DNA of 64,000 nucleotides from Paragyromitra xinjiangensis (lineage: Eukaryota; Ascomycota; Pezizomycetes; Pezizales; Discinaceae). Numbering within the stretch: position 1 is the first letter of the stretch; every line of letters starts with the position of its first letter. A program made the translations under genes and the position numbers. This document shows positions 38,504 through 52,195 of this stretch, piece by piece. The notes under the pieces were generated by a model that searched no databases, was not told the origin of the DNA, and saw nothing but the letters and a program-made list of their open reading frames with translations. The DNA lies in the NCBI GenBank assembly GCA_038503065.1, contig JBCAMK010000010.1, positions 744,001 through 808,000 of the forward strand, read 5' to 3'.

Positions 38504-41500
38504 TCACATGCTCCATTCAGCTTCCAACAACGTCCCCTGCCCGCCACTCCCCGCACCCATAAGCGGTCCCAAAAAGTCACCGAGGTCCTCACTCTCCGTG
38601 TACCCGCACCCGCCGTCATCATCAAAACTCTCTTCGGATAACGTTGAGAAACCGGATGTACTTGGCGGGGCCCCGCTGTCATTGCTATGCGGATACTCTC
38701 TCGGATTGTTTAAGCTCCAGTGCTGATCTACTGGTCGGGCACCCGTGTGGTTGCCAATCATTGCCCCCGGACCGCCGGCAGGAACTCCGCTAGGGTCGGA
38801 GGCGGAGGCGGAGATAATGCTATCGCCGTGCCCGCCATCACCATATATGTGCGCCGCATGGGTGGCGTCCATAGTCGCCAGGAGTCTCTCCCAATCGCCT
38901 GTTGACATGCTCACTCTGCTCGTCTCTGGAAGACTCGCGCTGCTGCTATTTGCGGTATCAAGGCTCCACATATCATCAAGATATTGCATATCGAGGCTCG
39001 ACGGTGTCGGTGTGTACCGGCTCCGGCTCGGCGCAAGATCGGTAAGCGATGCTGAGGTCAATCGTACCCCATTATGGTTTCCGTACGGCATGTTACTAGG
39101 GATGCGGTCCTGCGCGCTAGTACTTGCGCGGCGGATCCCAGAGGAATTTTTATATTTGCGAGCATCCATCCCTGGAATGATGGAAGAGAACCGTCTACGT
39201 ACGGATGGCAGCTCTATTGGGGATGATTGAGGGGAGATTGGAGCCTCCTTGATCTTTTCTTGGCGGAATACTTGGAGCGGTGAGATGGATGGTTTCCGCG
39301 AGGAATCGAGTTTTACAATTGATGCAACGATGGGACGGAGTTCTTTATAGAGTGATGGAGAGCATGGCTCGAGCTCCTTTAGCATACCTACGATGAGTTT
39401 TTGGTTCTCCTTCGCTAGGTTGCCATCTTGCTGACATTCGATGGTGCTATAGAGGAGTGCGAAGCCAGATAAAAGGAGTAGTTGGGCTTTGTTGAGACAG
39501 AATGAGAAGCCGAGTTTACGTTCGGTGAGGAGCTGGACAATTTGAATTATACATTTGCTGGACTCGCGGATTGCGTGTAGAGACGCTGATGATTTCTGTT
39601 GTAGTGTAGAACCTACAACGGGCCTATGGATCAACACCCGGATGTAGTGGTAGGATAAAACCTAATCATGCTAGTCAGCCAACCATATCCCGGAATAATT
39701 TTCAATAGTCTTCATTGGATTGTGTGTCCAGCACAGACACCCAATCCAATGAGGATTGATATAAGATATCGTCTGGAATCAGCACATACCAACAATGGAC
39801 TCCGACTATGCACAACATTCGTCCCCGGCATCCCATTCACAAACTCCAGCCTCAAATGTGGCGCAAGCCCCTTCTTCCAAGCCTCCAGCTCATCCTCCAA
39901 TTCCTTCAACTTTCCATACGTCAACTCTCTCGTGCCTCCTTCCTTAGCTCCACTGTGCGGATATACGGCATCGAGTACTCGTGCCAGTACCCGACTACTC
40001 CTAAATAATGCAAGAGCGCTTGAAATCTTTGTCGAGTCGCCCGGTAGTGTCGGCAGGAAACCCTTCTCGCTAACATACTCATCATCAATATCGGATGGAT
40101 ACTCTGTGTCGACATCATCTTCGGAGAGGAGTTTAGGGAGGCCAAGCATGGCAGCCGAGAAACTGCGAGGAGTCAATGATTAAGGTCACATGAAAGTGGT
40201 CTCGGGGAAACCCGGAAGGTGAGGGAAATAGTACCTGTCAAGACAATACACACACCAGAAAATCCTCTTTCGCATCTCGCCGTCAAGGGCGCCGAGTGAG
40301 AATTTCTTTTGACTTTGGTTAAGTCCCAGCCGAAGGACTATGCCGACGGCAAGAGACTTGTATTGTACAAGACGGACATAGTCGCCCTTGGAGAAACAGT
40401 AGAGCTGGGCGAGGACAAGGCATTGGAGGGTCTCTATTGAGCTGTCGAGGAGGATTGAGGAAAGGGCGGCTTGCCATTGGCTGTTTACTTGGTCTTCGAC
40501 ACCGTTGCGGGGCTGAAAGTAGATGTTAGCCTCTAGCCCTACTACCCCTTACCCGACAACGGATAAAAGGAGAAATAAAAAAGAAAACATAGAAAAAGAA
40601 AAGAAAGGAAGGGGTCTAAATAGGGAATATCATCTTGGCATAAATTATGCATACCTCACTCTGCTGCAAAGCAATGGCAAAAACTAGGAATAATTGTGCG
40701 ATAGCGTAGTTCGGTAACGAGTTCCCCGCAGATCCGTCTCCGGATACCAGTATCTCGTATGAGGCCAAGAACGTCGGTCTGTGTAATACAGGGAAAAGAG
40801 GGTGATACTCTTGGAAATAAGACACGAGAAGATGGTCCGATAAAAGTCGTGGGGGCGCTTTGATGCTATTCGGTTGTCGGTTGGGTGGCGCATCGGGTCT
40901 TGTTGATGGTTTCACGAGGGTTTGATCGGAGAAGAACGTATCGGTTCGGAAGTCGGTTCCCACATCTTGTGTTTTCCTCTTGAAGAGGTCTTTGAGGGGA
41001 AACGAAAGAAAATCAGTATTTTCATCATTTTTCGCAGTAAAGTGCTTCGCAGAGCGAATAAATGTAATAAAATAGTCATAAAAATATTCAGAAAAGATAT
41101 GGTACCAACCAACGAAAGACCTCCCGCTCGAGGAGCCCGCATAGAATCCCCCCATAGTATCGCCTTCCCCCGCAACCAAAGATGGGATCTCGTGGACCAT
41201 AAAAGTATCCTCAACGATCTCCGCGGACTCGCTTCTCGTGCTCCCCGGCGATCTTCTGTGTGAAGCCCCTGACACTGCGCTCGCCGGCGGTGAATAGGGC
41301 GAAAACGAGTGTATCCTCGAGAGCATATCCAACTGCTCATCCTTCGCGTCCAGCAAATCCTTCAGTTCCCTCGTCTCCTGCTCCAAACTCCGTACCCTCT
41401 CCTCCAGAGACTCGGTATATCCCCTCGGGAATGCGCGTCGGGATAGTTTGTCTGAAGTTTTGCATTCGAAGCCAACGTTGGCACATTGCGAACAACATGG

Positions 41501-41611
41501 TCGAATGCCGTCACAGCGTATCTTCTTGGAGCGACAACGATCACAAGCTTGTGCGATGCGGGTTTGGCTACTGCCGCATTTGATAAGTTTCATAGGTAGT
41601 ATTCCGGGCAT
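38504..41611 (-). CDS. facB: Zn2Cys6 transcription factor FacB/CAT8 type
   Basis: Nuclear activator; FacB/CAT8/ACU-15 proteins switch on acetate use, the glyoxylate cycle and gluconeogenesis. Exons in transcript order: 41611-40655, 40512-40235, 40162-39790, 39661-38504, about 921 aa. The N-terminus [11 protein letters not shown] is family-typical and fixes the start. The zinc cluster is C23-X2-C26-X6-C33-X6-C40-X2-C43-X6-C50 and continues into [17 protein letters not shown], the linker and coiled coil (about 68-97). The middle domain of fungal zinc-cluster factors spans the intron junctions ([55 protein letters not shown]). The C-terminus is Ser/Gly/Asp-rich and probably activating. A possible 5' UTR intron lies at 41785-41886. 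Exact DNA-binding targets cannot be read from sequence. Confidence 0.92.
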
Positions 41612-41784
41612 TTTGGCGGCGGTTGTCGAGAAATGTTTGAATTTCCTTGAGATGATATGTCGTTTTTTTTCTTTGCTTTATCCCCCCCTGGCTTGTGTCT
41701 GTATGACTTTCTTTTTTGTTTGCACGTTTTTCTTCGGCGCTGTAGCGCTTTAGACTCGCTTTTCCTGTTCCTGTCCTCCTGTTG

Positions 41785-41886
41785 CTGCAGATGGCGGCGA
41801 ATTTGAGTTTAGATGAAGGTTGTGCATCAAAGATGTGTAAAGTAGTGTAAAAGCCTGGGAATGCGGAGAAGGGACGAGGATAATAC
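41785..41886 (-). other. Possible 5' UTR intron of facB
   Basis: On the minus strand a GTATTA donor and an ATCTGCAG acceptor bound 102 nt, ending about 170 bases upstream of the start codon. No clear branch point is seen, so this is tentative. Confidence 0.3.
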
Positions 41887-44147
41887 CTGGCAACCTGGGG
41901 AACCAGTAGTGTGGGGAGAGAGCGAGCGAGTAATCCACCTAAGCCTCCAGAGACAGCGAAAACGGGTGATGTCCAAGGGGGGCGATTTACTACCAAGAGC
42001 TGGTTAGTGGAGACCAATCGTGTTGTGTGGGTCTCTCTTGCGGGCTGCACTGCACTTGTCTTGTTCTCGATGATGGCTGGTGAGGAAAGTGTGGAGGGAG
42101 CAATGTCCTGCCTCACCGTGTGTCGTCAGCGAGAACAGCCTGGATTGCCGGTTGTACAAAGCAGGGATGCTCCCGGTTCTACTAGAATCCTATCCCCTGT
42201 TCCTATAGCTGCTATTGGAGCGCTTTCCCTCCTTGAGACCGACGCCGCCGACCTGCCTGGAGGCCGTTTAGAAAGGCGGGGAAGCTTGAACTTCGAAAAG
42301 AGGCCAGCGGTGGCGTTTGTTTCCGACCATAAAGTAGTCTATACGTGCTAGTACCTCGGCTTATGTGCTTGTACCTTTTCGGTATCCTATTTCAACACTC
42401 GGGGATGGGACCTGTGCTGGCTCATTTCGCAGTCCCTGTTCACGGAGTCGGGCCTCTGCCTGCCTTCCCTCGTCCACTCGATCGGTTCAGCCAGGCTGCA
42501 ATATTTTCCGGAAGGCAGAGTAGAGAGATGGCAGCATGAAAGTAGATTGTAGATTGGGGGCATCAAAAACGACTCGAAATTCCGGAAAATATGATATGGT
42601 TTGAAGGAAAGTAAGCAAAGAGTAGGAGCAAAAGGTGTCGCAGGGACTATCCCTCCACTGATATAACCCGTGCATTGCATGGTTTAATGACGCGTGCGCC
42701 GTGGGAAATGATCATTCGATGTGCAACCACAGCAAAATAGTAGACCTTTCCCAACAAAATAGTTCTGGGTAAGCTTTTTCTGCGGAGATGGAGTCGGTAG
42801 AGCCAGCCTCCGGCGAGCCACGAGTATGTCTCGCCTTGTATCGTGGACTTTCCTGATGCTGGAACGTTGAAAGTCACGTGGGTCGGACTTCACTAAGCAG
42901 CGGCCAACTAATTAAATATTAGTCTTTTACTCTCTCCTTCGGTAAGTGATTACTTACGGGTATCAGAACCGTTTCCAGCGGACAGGGGTTCAGTAGACTA
43001 TGGATGCTGAAGTTGATAGTTGAGAGCGGAGGATGTGTGGATTTGGACTCCGAGACAAGGGGGTTTTGTTAGACCCCCAATATAACAAACGCCGCAGAAC
43101 TAAATACAATATGTCGTTTGGAGCATTTGTCCTTCCATTCCCCTCTATCAAAAGGAAGTTGGAGATAAAACAAACTCAATACTACAGCAGGACAATATCC
43201 CGTCAAGCAGTGGTTCATGCTTTATATATTCCTAAGATATCCCTTTAGGGCTAATATTATCCGTCGCCAAACCAAAATTGGTTTTTTTCAGTCGTGCGCA
43301 AACAGTATCCCCCCACGAAGACTCTTTGATACGAGAGATATCAGTGGATTCCAAATCTAGTGGATTGAAGTTGATTGACGATGTTTGAAGATCAGGTTTC
43401 GATTAGGGCTGGCTCGTGATTGGTCCCAAGTTGACGAAGCTTTCAGCTGGAAGTTGAGTGTTCCCTCGAATATTTTGAAGCATCGGAATCCAGTCAACTT
43501 GGAGCTGAAAATCAGGTTTGAGCAAGTCTCTACATGCATCTGGGCAATTCTCAGCTCACAGCTCACGTTTTTTTTAAAAGAAGGAAAGAGAAATTACCAG
43601 TTAGAGGTCCCTAGGCGTATTGAATGAAGTCCCTTTATCTCCATCAATTCCTCTACAATAACCTCATAGTTCTCACGAACTATCGCTTCCCTAGTTACAA
43701 TTACTACAAAACGATGTTACAGGTGCCTTTCTCGCCCTTGATCAATCTCATCGAATCTCACATATGCATCTTAGTAGACTTGACACTCGGCGATCCACCA
43801 TCAGCTCAGCTGAGATCTTAGTTCCAGAGTATGGGAACATTGAGCCTCCGAAAATTCCTGGTTAAGTCTGTCACATCCACTATTCGAACAAAACCTCGTT
43901 CCGGCGAATCGTAGTCATCATATTTATGGGGTCTCGGTGTAATATGACCCATGTATTCTCACGCTTACTGTAAAATCCCTCTCAAAACACTGCCTCAATG
44001 CAGGATTTAGATCCCTCAACGTTACCTGCTTAATGTTCAGGGTCTCTCGATAGTACACAAGGTCTATTAGAAAACAGTGAGCGCCAACACGGCACGAGTG
44101 ACCAGCGGTGACCTTGTGAATCAGTAGATTAAGGTCACCAAGGTTTC

Positions 44148-44333
44148 TCAACCCCGTACAAAGCCAACAAGGCGTCTTAACACTCCCGAATAACCATCAA
44201 CTACCAGAGTCGTGTTCTGGTTGGTAATGCGGCCCACGAGCCGAACCCAAGCCAGCACGATCCCAATCAAGTCTAGCTCACATCTATCGCCCGCGGAGCA
44301 CATTAACGGCCCTTTGCGGGTCCAGGACTTCAC
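44148..44333 (-). pseudogene. Possible decayed retroelement integrase fragment
   Basis: The 61-codon minus-strand frame contains CELDLIGI, then TTLVVDGYSGVLRRLVGF about 20 residues on. This recalls the integrase core of LTR retroelements, where a D.IG segment is followed by a (V/F)D.(Y/L)S segment. Nothing else of an element is readable around it, so it would be a heavily broken remnant. The match is short and may be chance. Confidence 0.2.
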
Positions 44334-47300
44334 CGAGCCTAATTAGAGCACTTGATAATCCTCGCCAAGTATTCCAGAACGCTCCCGGTAAAACGCCCGC
44401 AATTGACGCTGTGACATGGAGGGAAATCTACCCCTAAAATGGATTCTGGCGAACCAAATGATTCATATAGATAGAAAGTCAACAGAACGTAAACTTGGAT
44501 AAAATAAGTGACGTTGATACATGATAGGAGAACGAAAGCTTACGATCAGTAGGTTTTTCTCTCACGGCAAATGACGTAGAAAATACGCTAACACTGCACC
44601 CCACAACCACCAGAACTATCCACAAAAGCGAGCCCTCTAGAGATATCGCGCATCATTACTTACACTGCCGCCCCACCCGATATCCAAGAGAAATCGAATC
44701 TCCGTAGATTCACCCTGCTAACCAATTGCTAGAATAGCGGCAGAGAACCTGAACGGCAGTAAAGAGAAGGACGTGGCGTTCCGTGGAGGGAGAGCTGAAT
44801 ATCTCTCCACGTCCTTGCTGACTGAATTTTCCAACCAATAAACTTCATGGTATTTATACGCACGGGCCTTGGTGGTTATGATCGAGATCGCTTCAGTAGA
44901 TCTTTTTTTCTCGTGATGGACGGAATAAGCTAGACTTGGGTTTTCGGTGAGGGTGTAGGTGGCTGTTGAATTGTTGGTATTGAGTTGCAGCGGCAATCCC
45001 GAGAGCTCCTTTGTGAGTTGCTGAAGTAAATTAAGTAACGAAAATGAATAATCAGTTGAGAAATATGATGTATGATCAAGATGGAGCGCGTAAGAGGCCT
45101 ATCGTTCAGAAAAGAGACACTTTCGTGGGAGAGGTTTGTATGGCTGCATCGAGAACCCCAAGGGCTTGATGAGTGCCCGAGTATCGAAAAGGTCTTGGAA
45201 AATCCGGATGGCTAATGTCTCCCAAAAGGTCCTCCGTCAAAATACTGGGACTATCTTGGACCCGTGTCTTGTGAAGTGCCAAAATGTGATCAAGTACCTG
45301 ACCGACAAGTTTGAGTCACCAAGAGTCGCCGATCCTAAGAGTAAGACCTGAAGTCTGAGCAGTCCAGTAACAAGATCCAATTATCCAATTAACCGGTGTT
45401 GAGAGCAGTAGTTATCCAAAGGAGAGGTTTAGAGGTAGTTCGTTCTAGGAGATTTGTCAAGTTTCTATGTTTAGTGGAGCTTGTATATGCTACTTCATCA
45501 TTACCTCCAATATATCTAAACTTTAAGCCCACTAGCAGATCTCAACAAGTATTGGAGTTTCACTAGTTTTTTTATTAAAGATTTAGAGTTTCTTGACACA
45601 AAGACATAAGAAAGTGCTCCCTAACCACAATATTTAGAACATTTAATTTTCCATTAATAACGTGGCCATATCACGTTAAGGAAATAGAGTAGGTCCAAGC
45701 TAAAGCTCACTCGCTAAAGAGATGAATAGCCTATATGAATCAATCGTAGACTACCTCTTATCACAGAATATCACTCGATTTTCTCATTAACACCAACCCC
45801 CGAGACATCCACTAGCCTCATTACAGCCCTACCAGTCGCCATATTTGCCTAAATCCCGAAACCTCTCTTGAAACTCCTAGCGAACGCAGCCAAATACTCC
45901 AAAAAAACCAAAGACACCCACACTGCGTTTCGTAGCTCTAAAAGAACAACATACCCCTCCTCGAGAAAAAATAAATAAATCCCAATCTGCAAGTTCCAGC
46001 CCATGGCCAGTACTGCAGATTTGTTATCGTCCTTCCGTTGCTCCGAACATCGGGTATTATATTACAGCTATGCAGACCCCGTCTGCATCGAAAAAGGACT
46101 CCGTCGGCTCAAGTCAAGATTATCCAGACCCGTCATTCGATGGGTTAAGACCTCGTTTACTACCGTACCTATTACAACAGGTAGGAGGAAAATAAGAAAA
46201 AAAAAGTCACTTTCGCCAGCTAAGAGTTATGCATACCTTGCAGTTCAGCGTACTAGACAGTTCAATTTGAGTTATCTACAGTGGTAATTAATCTCCGGAA
46301 AAGCTCCGACTCGAAGCGGGTGCTGCTGTCTATCTGCATGGAGACCTGCGTGGATGCGTGGCACAAAAAGGTTGCCTTGCAGCAATATATCGGGCGGGTA
46401 TTTTTACAACGTAAGTAATAGGAGCCTCAAATAATAACAATCGCCCCTTGCGAAACAAGACTCGAGTTAGTAAGGTGCTGTCGAATCTTGAAACAGTTGA
46501 TGATTTCCGTTCGACCTCAGTTTTCGTTTGAAACATTGAAAAATGACCATTTTCATCGAGACCGCAAGTTCAACCAATCGTGTTCATATCACCAGCAACT
46601 GCTTGCATCTTCACTAGCAAATCTTTCCCTCCTTATAATTTACCGACATGGCCTCAATTGATTTTCGCTAACTAATCCTTCCGTTCTTGCTCAGCACGTA
46701 TCACATGGCTATTTCCACCGGCAGGAACCTCGCATTGCATGCTGCTGGGGTAGCTCCAAAATCACTTCCAGCCTGCCAGTACAGACAAGTGACGAAATGG
46801 GGATGAACCAGAATAGTCTGATAGCTCAAAGGTCATCTAGTAATTAATCCGAAACATCACACCTCGCTAAGCAATTTTATGTTCACGTCCCGCTCTAGAA
46901 TTAAGCGGTTCGTAAGCCCGCCATTGTCTCCCTCTAGCTCTCAATAACCTTTCCCATAATATCCTCTTCCCCGCACTGCTCAGAGATGTATCATTCAATA
47001 AGCCTAACCCATACTAATATACTTGTAAACCACTTGACCTCACTTTTGCCTAAATCCAATCGTGCCCCTTCTATGTCCGGTCCGAATTTGCGAGAGTAGA
47101 GAAAGTATAGCCCATAATATAGCTGGTGTTCATAAAGATGGCCTGGCCAGAGTAGTCGTACAAGTAGATCTTTCGAAGATCGTAGTATAAATGCAAGGCG
47201 GGTATGAATCCCGACAGAAATGCTCTCCAAACGCGTATACGTGCAACGAAAAAAGGTCGTCTAGACAATTCCACATTAGAAAACCGTTGAGATCCAGGCA

Positions 47301-49130
47301 CTTGGGGCTCAACCAACACAAGATACCCCGACCACTCCGATATATCCATACCATCCCCCGCACCTTAGCCGTCACACGACAACATTGATGGAAAATAAGA
47401 GAAATACCCTTGATGCTACTATAGTAGAGAATAATTATCGTGTTATAATGTGTATTCTCATAGCACTTTTCAACAGGAAGGTCCCCATCAGAATGACATC
47501 CGCGTTCCAAATTCCACCTTATTAAGATCCTAGGCCAATGCCCTGTGTCGACAACTCTTTCGGCCTAGAAATAAATTAGTTCAGCTTCTATCCTCCGCAT
47601 TCTACCCAATTGACCGATACGAGTCGGTAAAAGCCGTTAATTAAGATGCGAGGATAACTCTTCAAGGCCTATAAAACTCAAACTTATACTACCTTTCAAT
47701 GCATTCGATGAACCTGGGCCGTGAGATTAGCCTTCCATCCGAACCCACTAGGTCTAGGAGGCTGAGGAACAAAAATAGTAAAGAAGCAGTGGCTCGCTAG
47801 GAAAATTAGGCGACTAAGGTGGGCAGAAGTAGATAGCGGCGTAGCGTGCCGGAGCTCACGGGTCCCTACTTTCTGTAGTACAGTCGCACCTTGTTATGTC
47901 GGATCACCAAGGTGTTCAGTATACTGCGGGACGGATAGCGAGGTGCAAATGTATTTCCCTATCTCTCCCGTGTTCCATGCCCCTTTAGATAGTGATCGAT
48001 AGGAATGCTGTAATCCCTAGTACGAGATAGTTTCCACAAACCCTAGCAAATAGATATAACGGAACTTGCCAGGCGCTAATAAACCTCTATTTCGTTATGG
48101 AGATACCAATGAACGGGCTGGCAGACTATCGGTCAATCAGAAACCAATAAACTTGGTTTTGTCGTCCAGAATCGATCAGTACCGCTACCGGTGCCCAAAT
48201 AGCGGACCCTATCAGTTGCTAGAACCTCCGTTGAAACCTCAAGAATGTTGACTGGAGCCGGCACATCCCCACTAAGCCCTGCGTATAATACCCATCAGTG
48301 GCCTACGAGCAAAGTATTCCAACGTGATACAGTGATCGATGTGTGCAGCCTAAAATCCAGGCAAATAATAGCAACCACTAGCCCAAAGCGTGTCCTAACA
48401 AGCACTACCAGATCCCACAATTAGCAACAGGTACATTAGAAACACCTGACATGCTACATACCATCAGTTCGTGGACTCATCATCGAATAAAGTCCTCTCT
48501 ATGGCTTCGACCGAACATGATATGATCTAATCCTAAGACCTATACACAAACGCTTGACCGTAATGTAAAGAAAAAAACTCCCACCATCCAAGTAAACCCC
48601 ACCGTCTGCGTGCAATATCCTGGTAGTATCCATATCTAATAAAGAAAGTAAAATAAGGCAAAACGAAATAAACCCTCCACTGCCTGCTTAGCCTCCGGGA
48701 GGCCCCGAAATAAGCTCAGTGGTAGACCTCGCAGGAAGAGCAATACAGCTACCATCGGCTTCGGTGCCCTCAATTTGATCCTTTCCTAACCGCGCCGTGC
48801 TCTAGAAGCAGTACATATCAAGGTTATCAATACCCGGTACCCAGCATAGAACTACAACGACCACTTTGGAACGGAGTACTCCAGCTGTAAATTCCAAGTT
48901 AGACGGACTTTGAAATACCCATGACTGTGATCCATGGTTCCTAGGAGTATCGAGAAGCTGAATAACGCGAGCAAGACCTATGAAAGTGAAAACCCTCAGA
49001 TCTCATGTCTATCCCATGTCAGCAAGACCACAGCTAGCCATACAAGCCGATGGAATGTAGGACGTACTCTGAACGGTGGTGACTTGGAATTGACACTAAT
49101 ACGGCCCTTGATATTCGAGATTGCAAATAC

Positions 49131-49430
49131 CGATGAAATAAGGAATTAATGAATAGCCTCCGTCACGGAAAGGTAGTTGGGTGTGAATAATATCTGTCAT
49201 GAAAAAGCCATCGATCGGTGGGAACACCGATGAGATAAGGAACTATTGAATAATCTCTGCCACAAAAAGTTATGTAGGCGTGAATAGCAGCGGCATAAGG
49301 AACGGTGAAAAACTTCCATCACGAAAAGGTGGACAGAACCTAGCATCATCTACCGTGGAAAGGTAGGTAGGTAGTTGAGTATGAATCGATGAATGAACTG
49401 GTGAATCTCTTCTCTCCCACGCAAAGGTGA
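49131..49430. repeat. Diverged tandem repeat, about four copies
   Basis: Copy 1 (49131-49189) and copy 2 (49228-49286) align over 59 bases without gaps, with 45 identities. Ten of the 14 differences are transitions. Shorter, weaker copies follow at about 49291-49330 and 49386-49430, recognised by (A)TAAGGAA..GTGAA and CAC..AAAGGT. The pattern is a tandem or clustered repeat that has aged by transition mutations. Confidence 0.7.
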
Positions 49431-50008
49431 GTAGCACCCAGATTCGAGGAACCCAAGGATAAATAAGTTCAGAGGTGAAGACGAAGCAATGAATCAGTGG
49501 ACGGGGGATGAGCGAGCAAGGAGTGGATGGACAAACGAAGAATGGATGGTGGGGTGATAGGAGTGAGGATAACTAACGCGAGAAAAAAAGAACAACTCAG
49601 CCCACTAACACCGAACCACCCCACCAACTCTTACCGCAAGTGTATCCGAGATACACGTTTCAATAGAATAGGTCTGTTAAAATACTGAGACAAACAAGAA
49701 GATTCGGTGATGCCAAGACCGAGTGATGGTGGATGAGATGATACACCCAAGTCACTGAGCTTTGGTACTGTCAGTGAAGACTTTCTACAAAATCAGCTAT
49801 ACAAGCCCGTTCCCATCCCTACTGCGCGAAGAGGACGAGACTCTATTTGATAACTCTAGCCCACAACAGCGAGGTCTGAACTTCACTAAAACCCCACAAA
49901 AGCCAATGATTGAGATCAAGACATTACTCTATTCTTCCTAGATTAAAAAATTCTACTATAACATCTAGCCAATCCCCAAACCTAAGAAGAATAACTATTC
50001 TACCGATA

Positions 50009-51683
50009 TCAACGAAGATCATCATCATCCTCCTCCACCCCCTCCTCAACTCTCCCCTCTTCACCCTGCTCTGCCTCACCCTCCTGCCCTGCCATTCTCA
50101 AATACTCCTTCACAACCTCCGTCTCCAACAACGCTTCCTTCCGCCTCTCCAACGTCTCCACCGCCTTCTCCAACAACTCCCTCTCCAAAACCCTCAACCT
50201 CTCCACCAAAACCCTAACCTCCTCCCTCCCCTCCACTCCCCTCCCCTCCTCCTTAGCCCTCGCCTCCTCCCCCAATTGCACCTGCACCCTCTCCTGCACA
50301 AGTATCAACGCCCTCAACTGAAACACCTCCCACGCCTCGCTCCCCTCCAACTTCTCCTCCAACTTCTCCACCTCCACCTCCTCCCCACGCCACAACACCA
50401 CCAACCTCCACTCCCCATCATTCATCTGCAACACCCTAAACGCCAACCCATCCTCCTCATTCACACACATCAACCACACAAACCCCCCCGTCCACATCAC
50501 CCCATCCTCACCAAGATCAATCACCCTCAGTATCGGCGCAGACTTAAACACCGCCTCCTTCACCACCGCAAGCGGATCATCACCGGGACAATGCAGATCC
50601 AACGCGAGCCAGAACGCCGACGGCTGCTCCGGTAGAAACCCGTACGAGAATACCAGCTCTGCAGCAGACTTTTCAAACCCGTAGCTGGGAGGATATTAGT
50701 GTTGGTACTGGAGATGGTGGACGTACATACTTGATTGTGACTTCTTCCCCATCTTCCAGGTCCCCCCGCGGAAGGAGGATAACGTCGCCGTGCGCGTCGA
50801 TACTGTAGTATGAGTTTGGGGTTGCGGAGTGGTTTGCAAAGTCGAGGAGTGGGGCCATTCCGATTCCTAGACGGGGGAATTGGAGGACTCGAGAGCGGAA
50901 GAGGGAGTCGAGGTGGATCCAGTCGGTGAGGGTTAGGGTGGAAGGGTCCCACCAGGTTGAGACGCACCATTTGATGTGGGAGGTGGTGGATTGGAGGTGG
51001 GTGAATTCTTGGGAGAGGGTTTGGAGTTTTGCTTGGACTGCCTGTGGGGTGTTAGGTGGTTTGGAGAAGAGGGAGGGGGAGGTGTACCACTTGGAGACTT
51101 GTGCCCTGGAGGAGGAGACGTTCGGAGTCGGTCCAGGTTGTGGGGACGGATATGGTCGGGGGGAGGAAGCGGATGTATCTGTCGGATCAGCATGGTTCTA
51201 GATGGTGGATTGGGATATGGATTTAATGGTATTTCATGAATTGATCGATCAATATCACGGATTCAATGTAGATATTTGATCAGTAAATCAATAAACCCAT
51301 CAATCCATCACCAATATCACGGATTCAAGTACATACTCACTCCAACACCCTCTATGTCCCACCTCCAACCCCCCCGCCGTACTCCACTGCACCACCAAAA
51401 ACACCATAATCGCACCTCTCGGAGTCAGCGCAAAGTCCCCCACAGCACGAAGCACCTCCGCCAGATGCGCATCCGACTTTGCCCACTCCTCAACCGAAGT
51501 CGCACAGACCACCAAATCCTGATCAACGGTCAAGAGCGGCTGCGTGGGGTCGTAGCCTCGTCGCACATGTCTGAGACCCGTGCCAGCGCCGTCAATGGGA
51601 GTGATGTGGACGCCGTTGAGGTGGGTGTTGTTGAGACGGGCGAAAGCGGGGAGAGAGGAGGGAGGGAGGGGGGTGATGTGCAT
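50009..51683 (-). CDS. SET-domain protein lysine methyltransferase (SETD3/Rubisco LSMT-like)
   Basis: Probably transfers methyl groups from S-adenosylmethionine to a lysine (or other residue) of a non-histone protein; the substrate is unknown. Exons in transcript order: 51683-51337, 51178-51091, 51041-50731, 50684-50009, about 473 aa. The split SET domain is visible as DGAGTGLRHVRR (residues about 32-43), the insert-flanking YIRFLPPTISVPTTWTDSER and LLLQGTSL, then LDFANHSATPNSYY (NHS at 215-217) and INYGFEKSAAELVFSYGF around 248-265. These are the cofactor and catalytic-Tyr segments. The C-terminal 170 residues are Glu/Leu/Arg-rich and probably helical, as in the substrate-binding domain of this class, and end in acidic residues. 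Divergent from ARA2. Codon choice flips between C-ending and G-ending blocks, unlike other genes here. Confidence 0.85.
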
Positions 51684-52195
51684 TTTGGATTAATTGCGAG
51701 GGGGTGATTGGAGGGTTGGGAATTGGTCGGGGACATCTCATTGCGATGGCTGCGGCTCTGCGGTGGAGACCCGCGGAGGATGTTTGGATATCGTGGAGAT
51801 TTCTGATGATGTTTGCAGAGACGAGTGATTGGCTGTTATTTGTTATTCTGATTGGAGATATGCGATATTGCAGGAGGAATTGATGTGAGTCTCTTGGGTT
51901 ATTCATTCTATTGATCTCGATATCTGGTGTGAAGAGTGAGAGGATAGAATAATACAGAGAATAACAGAATACAGAGAATACAGAAAACAGATGAAGCAAA
52001 ATAACGTTACACAATTAATATCGTCAGAATTGCTTTTTCTCAGATATCTACAGATCTGTCTTTTCTCTCCAGTCAATTGACGTGAAGATACCACAAAGAC
52101 AAAGACAAAGACGTTCTCCAACTATCGCGATCTCCATTCACATCACTATTCACAACATCTCTATCCACTCCACTATTCACTCCAATTCCCCCCCC
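51684..52195. promoter_or_regulatory. Shared promoter region of the divergent SET/ARA2 pair
   Basis: The roughly 0.5 kb between the two start codons is AT-rich in the middle (51.8-52.1 kb) and must contain both promoters. Just before ARA2 lie AAAGACAAAGACAAAGAC triplications and CCACT/CACTATTCAC repeats. No known operator was recognised. Confidence 0.5.

Larger units (their letters stand above)
41887..50008. other. Gene-free region, mostly decayed AT-rich DNA
   Basis: From 41.9 to about 42.9 kb composition is normal and probably includes the facB promoter. From 42.9 to 49.9 kb the DNA is AT-rich with many TA/CTA words and short stop-riddled frames, like 1-6.8 kb. An integrase-like remnant (44148-44333) and diverged tandem repeats (49131-49430) suggest old mobile DNA. 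No intact gene is supported. Confidence 0.5.

Noticed and set aside
33739..41611. Functional cluster of GSH1 with facB
   Set aside because: They are merely convergent neighbours. Glutathione synthesis and acetate regulation have no established pathway link, and nothing in the sequence indicates shared control.
41911..42351. 146-codon plus-strand frame upstream of facB
   Set aside because: No known motif, no splice continuation, and it overlaps the facB promoter and possible leader intron on the other strand.
49910..50635. 241-codon Leu/Pro/His-rich plus-strand frame
   Set aside because: Antisense to exon 4 of the SET gene; its composition is the complement of Glu/Arg/Leu codons.
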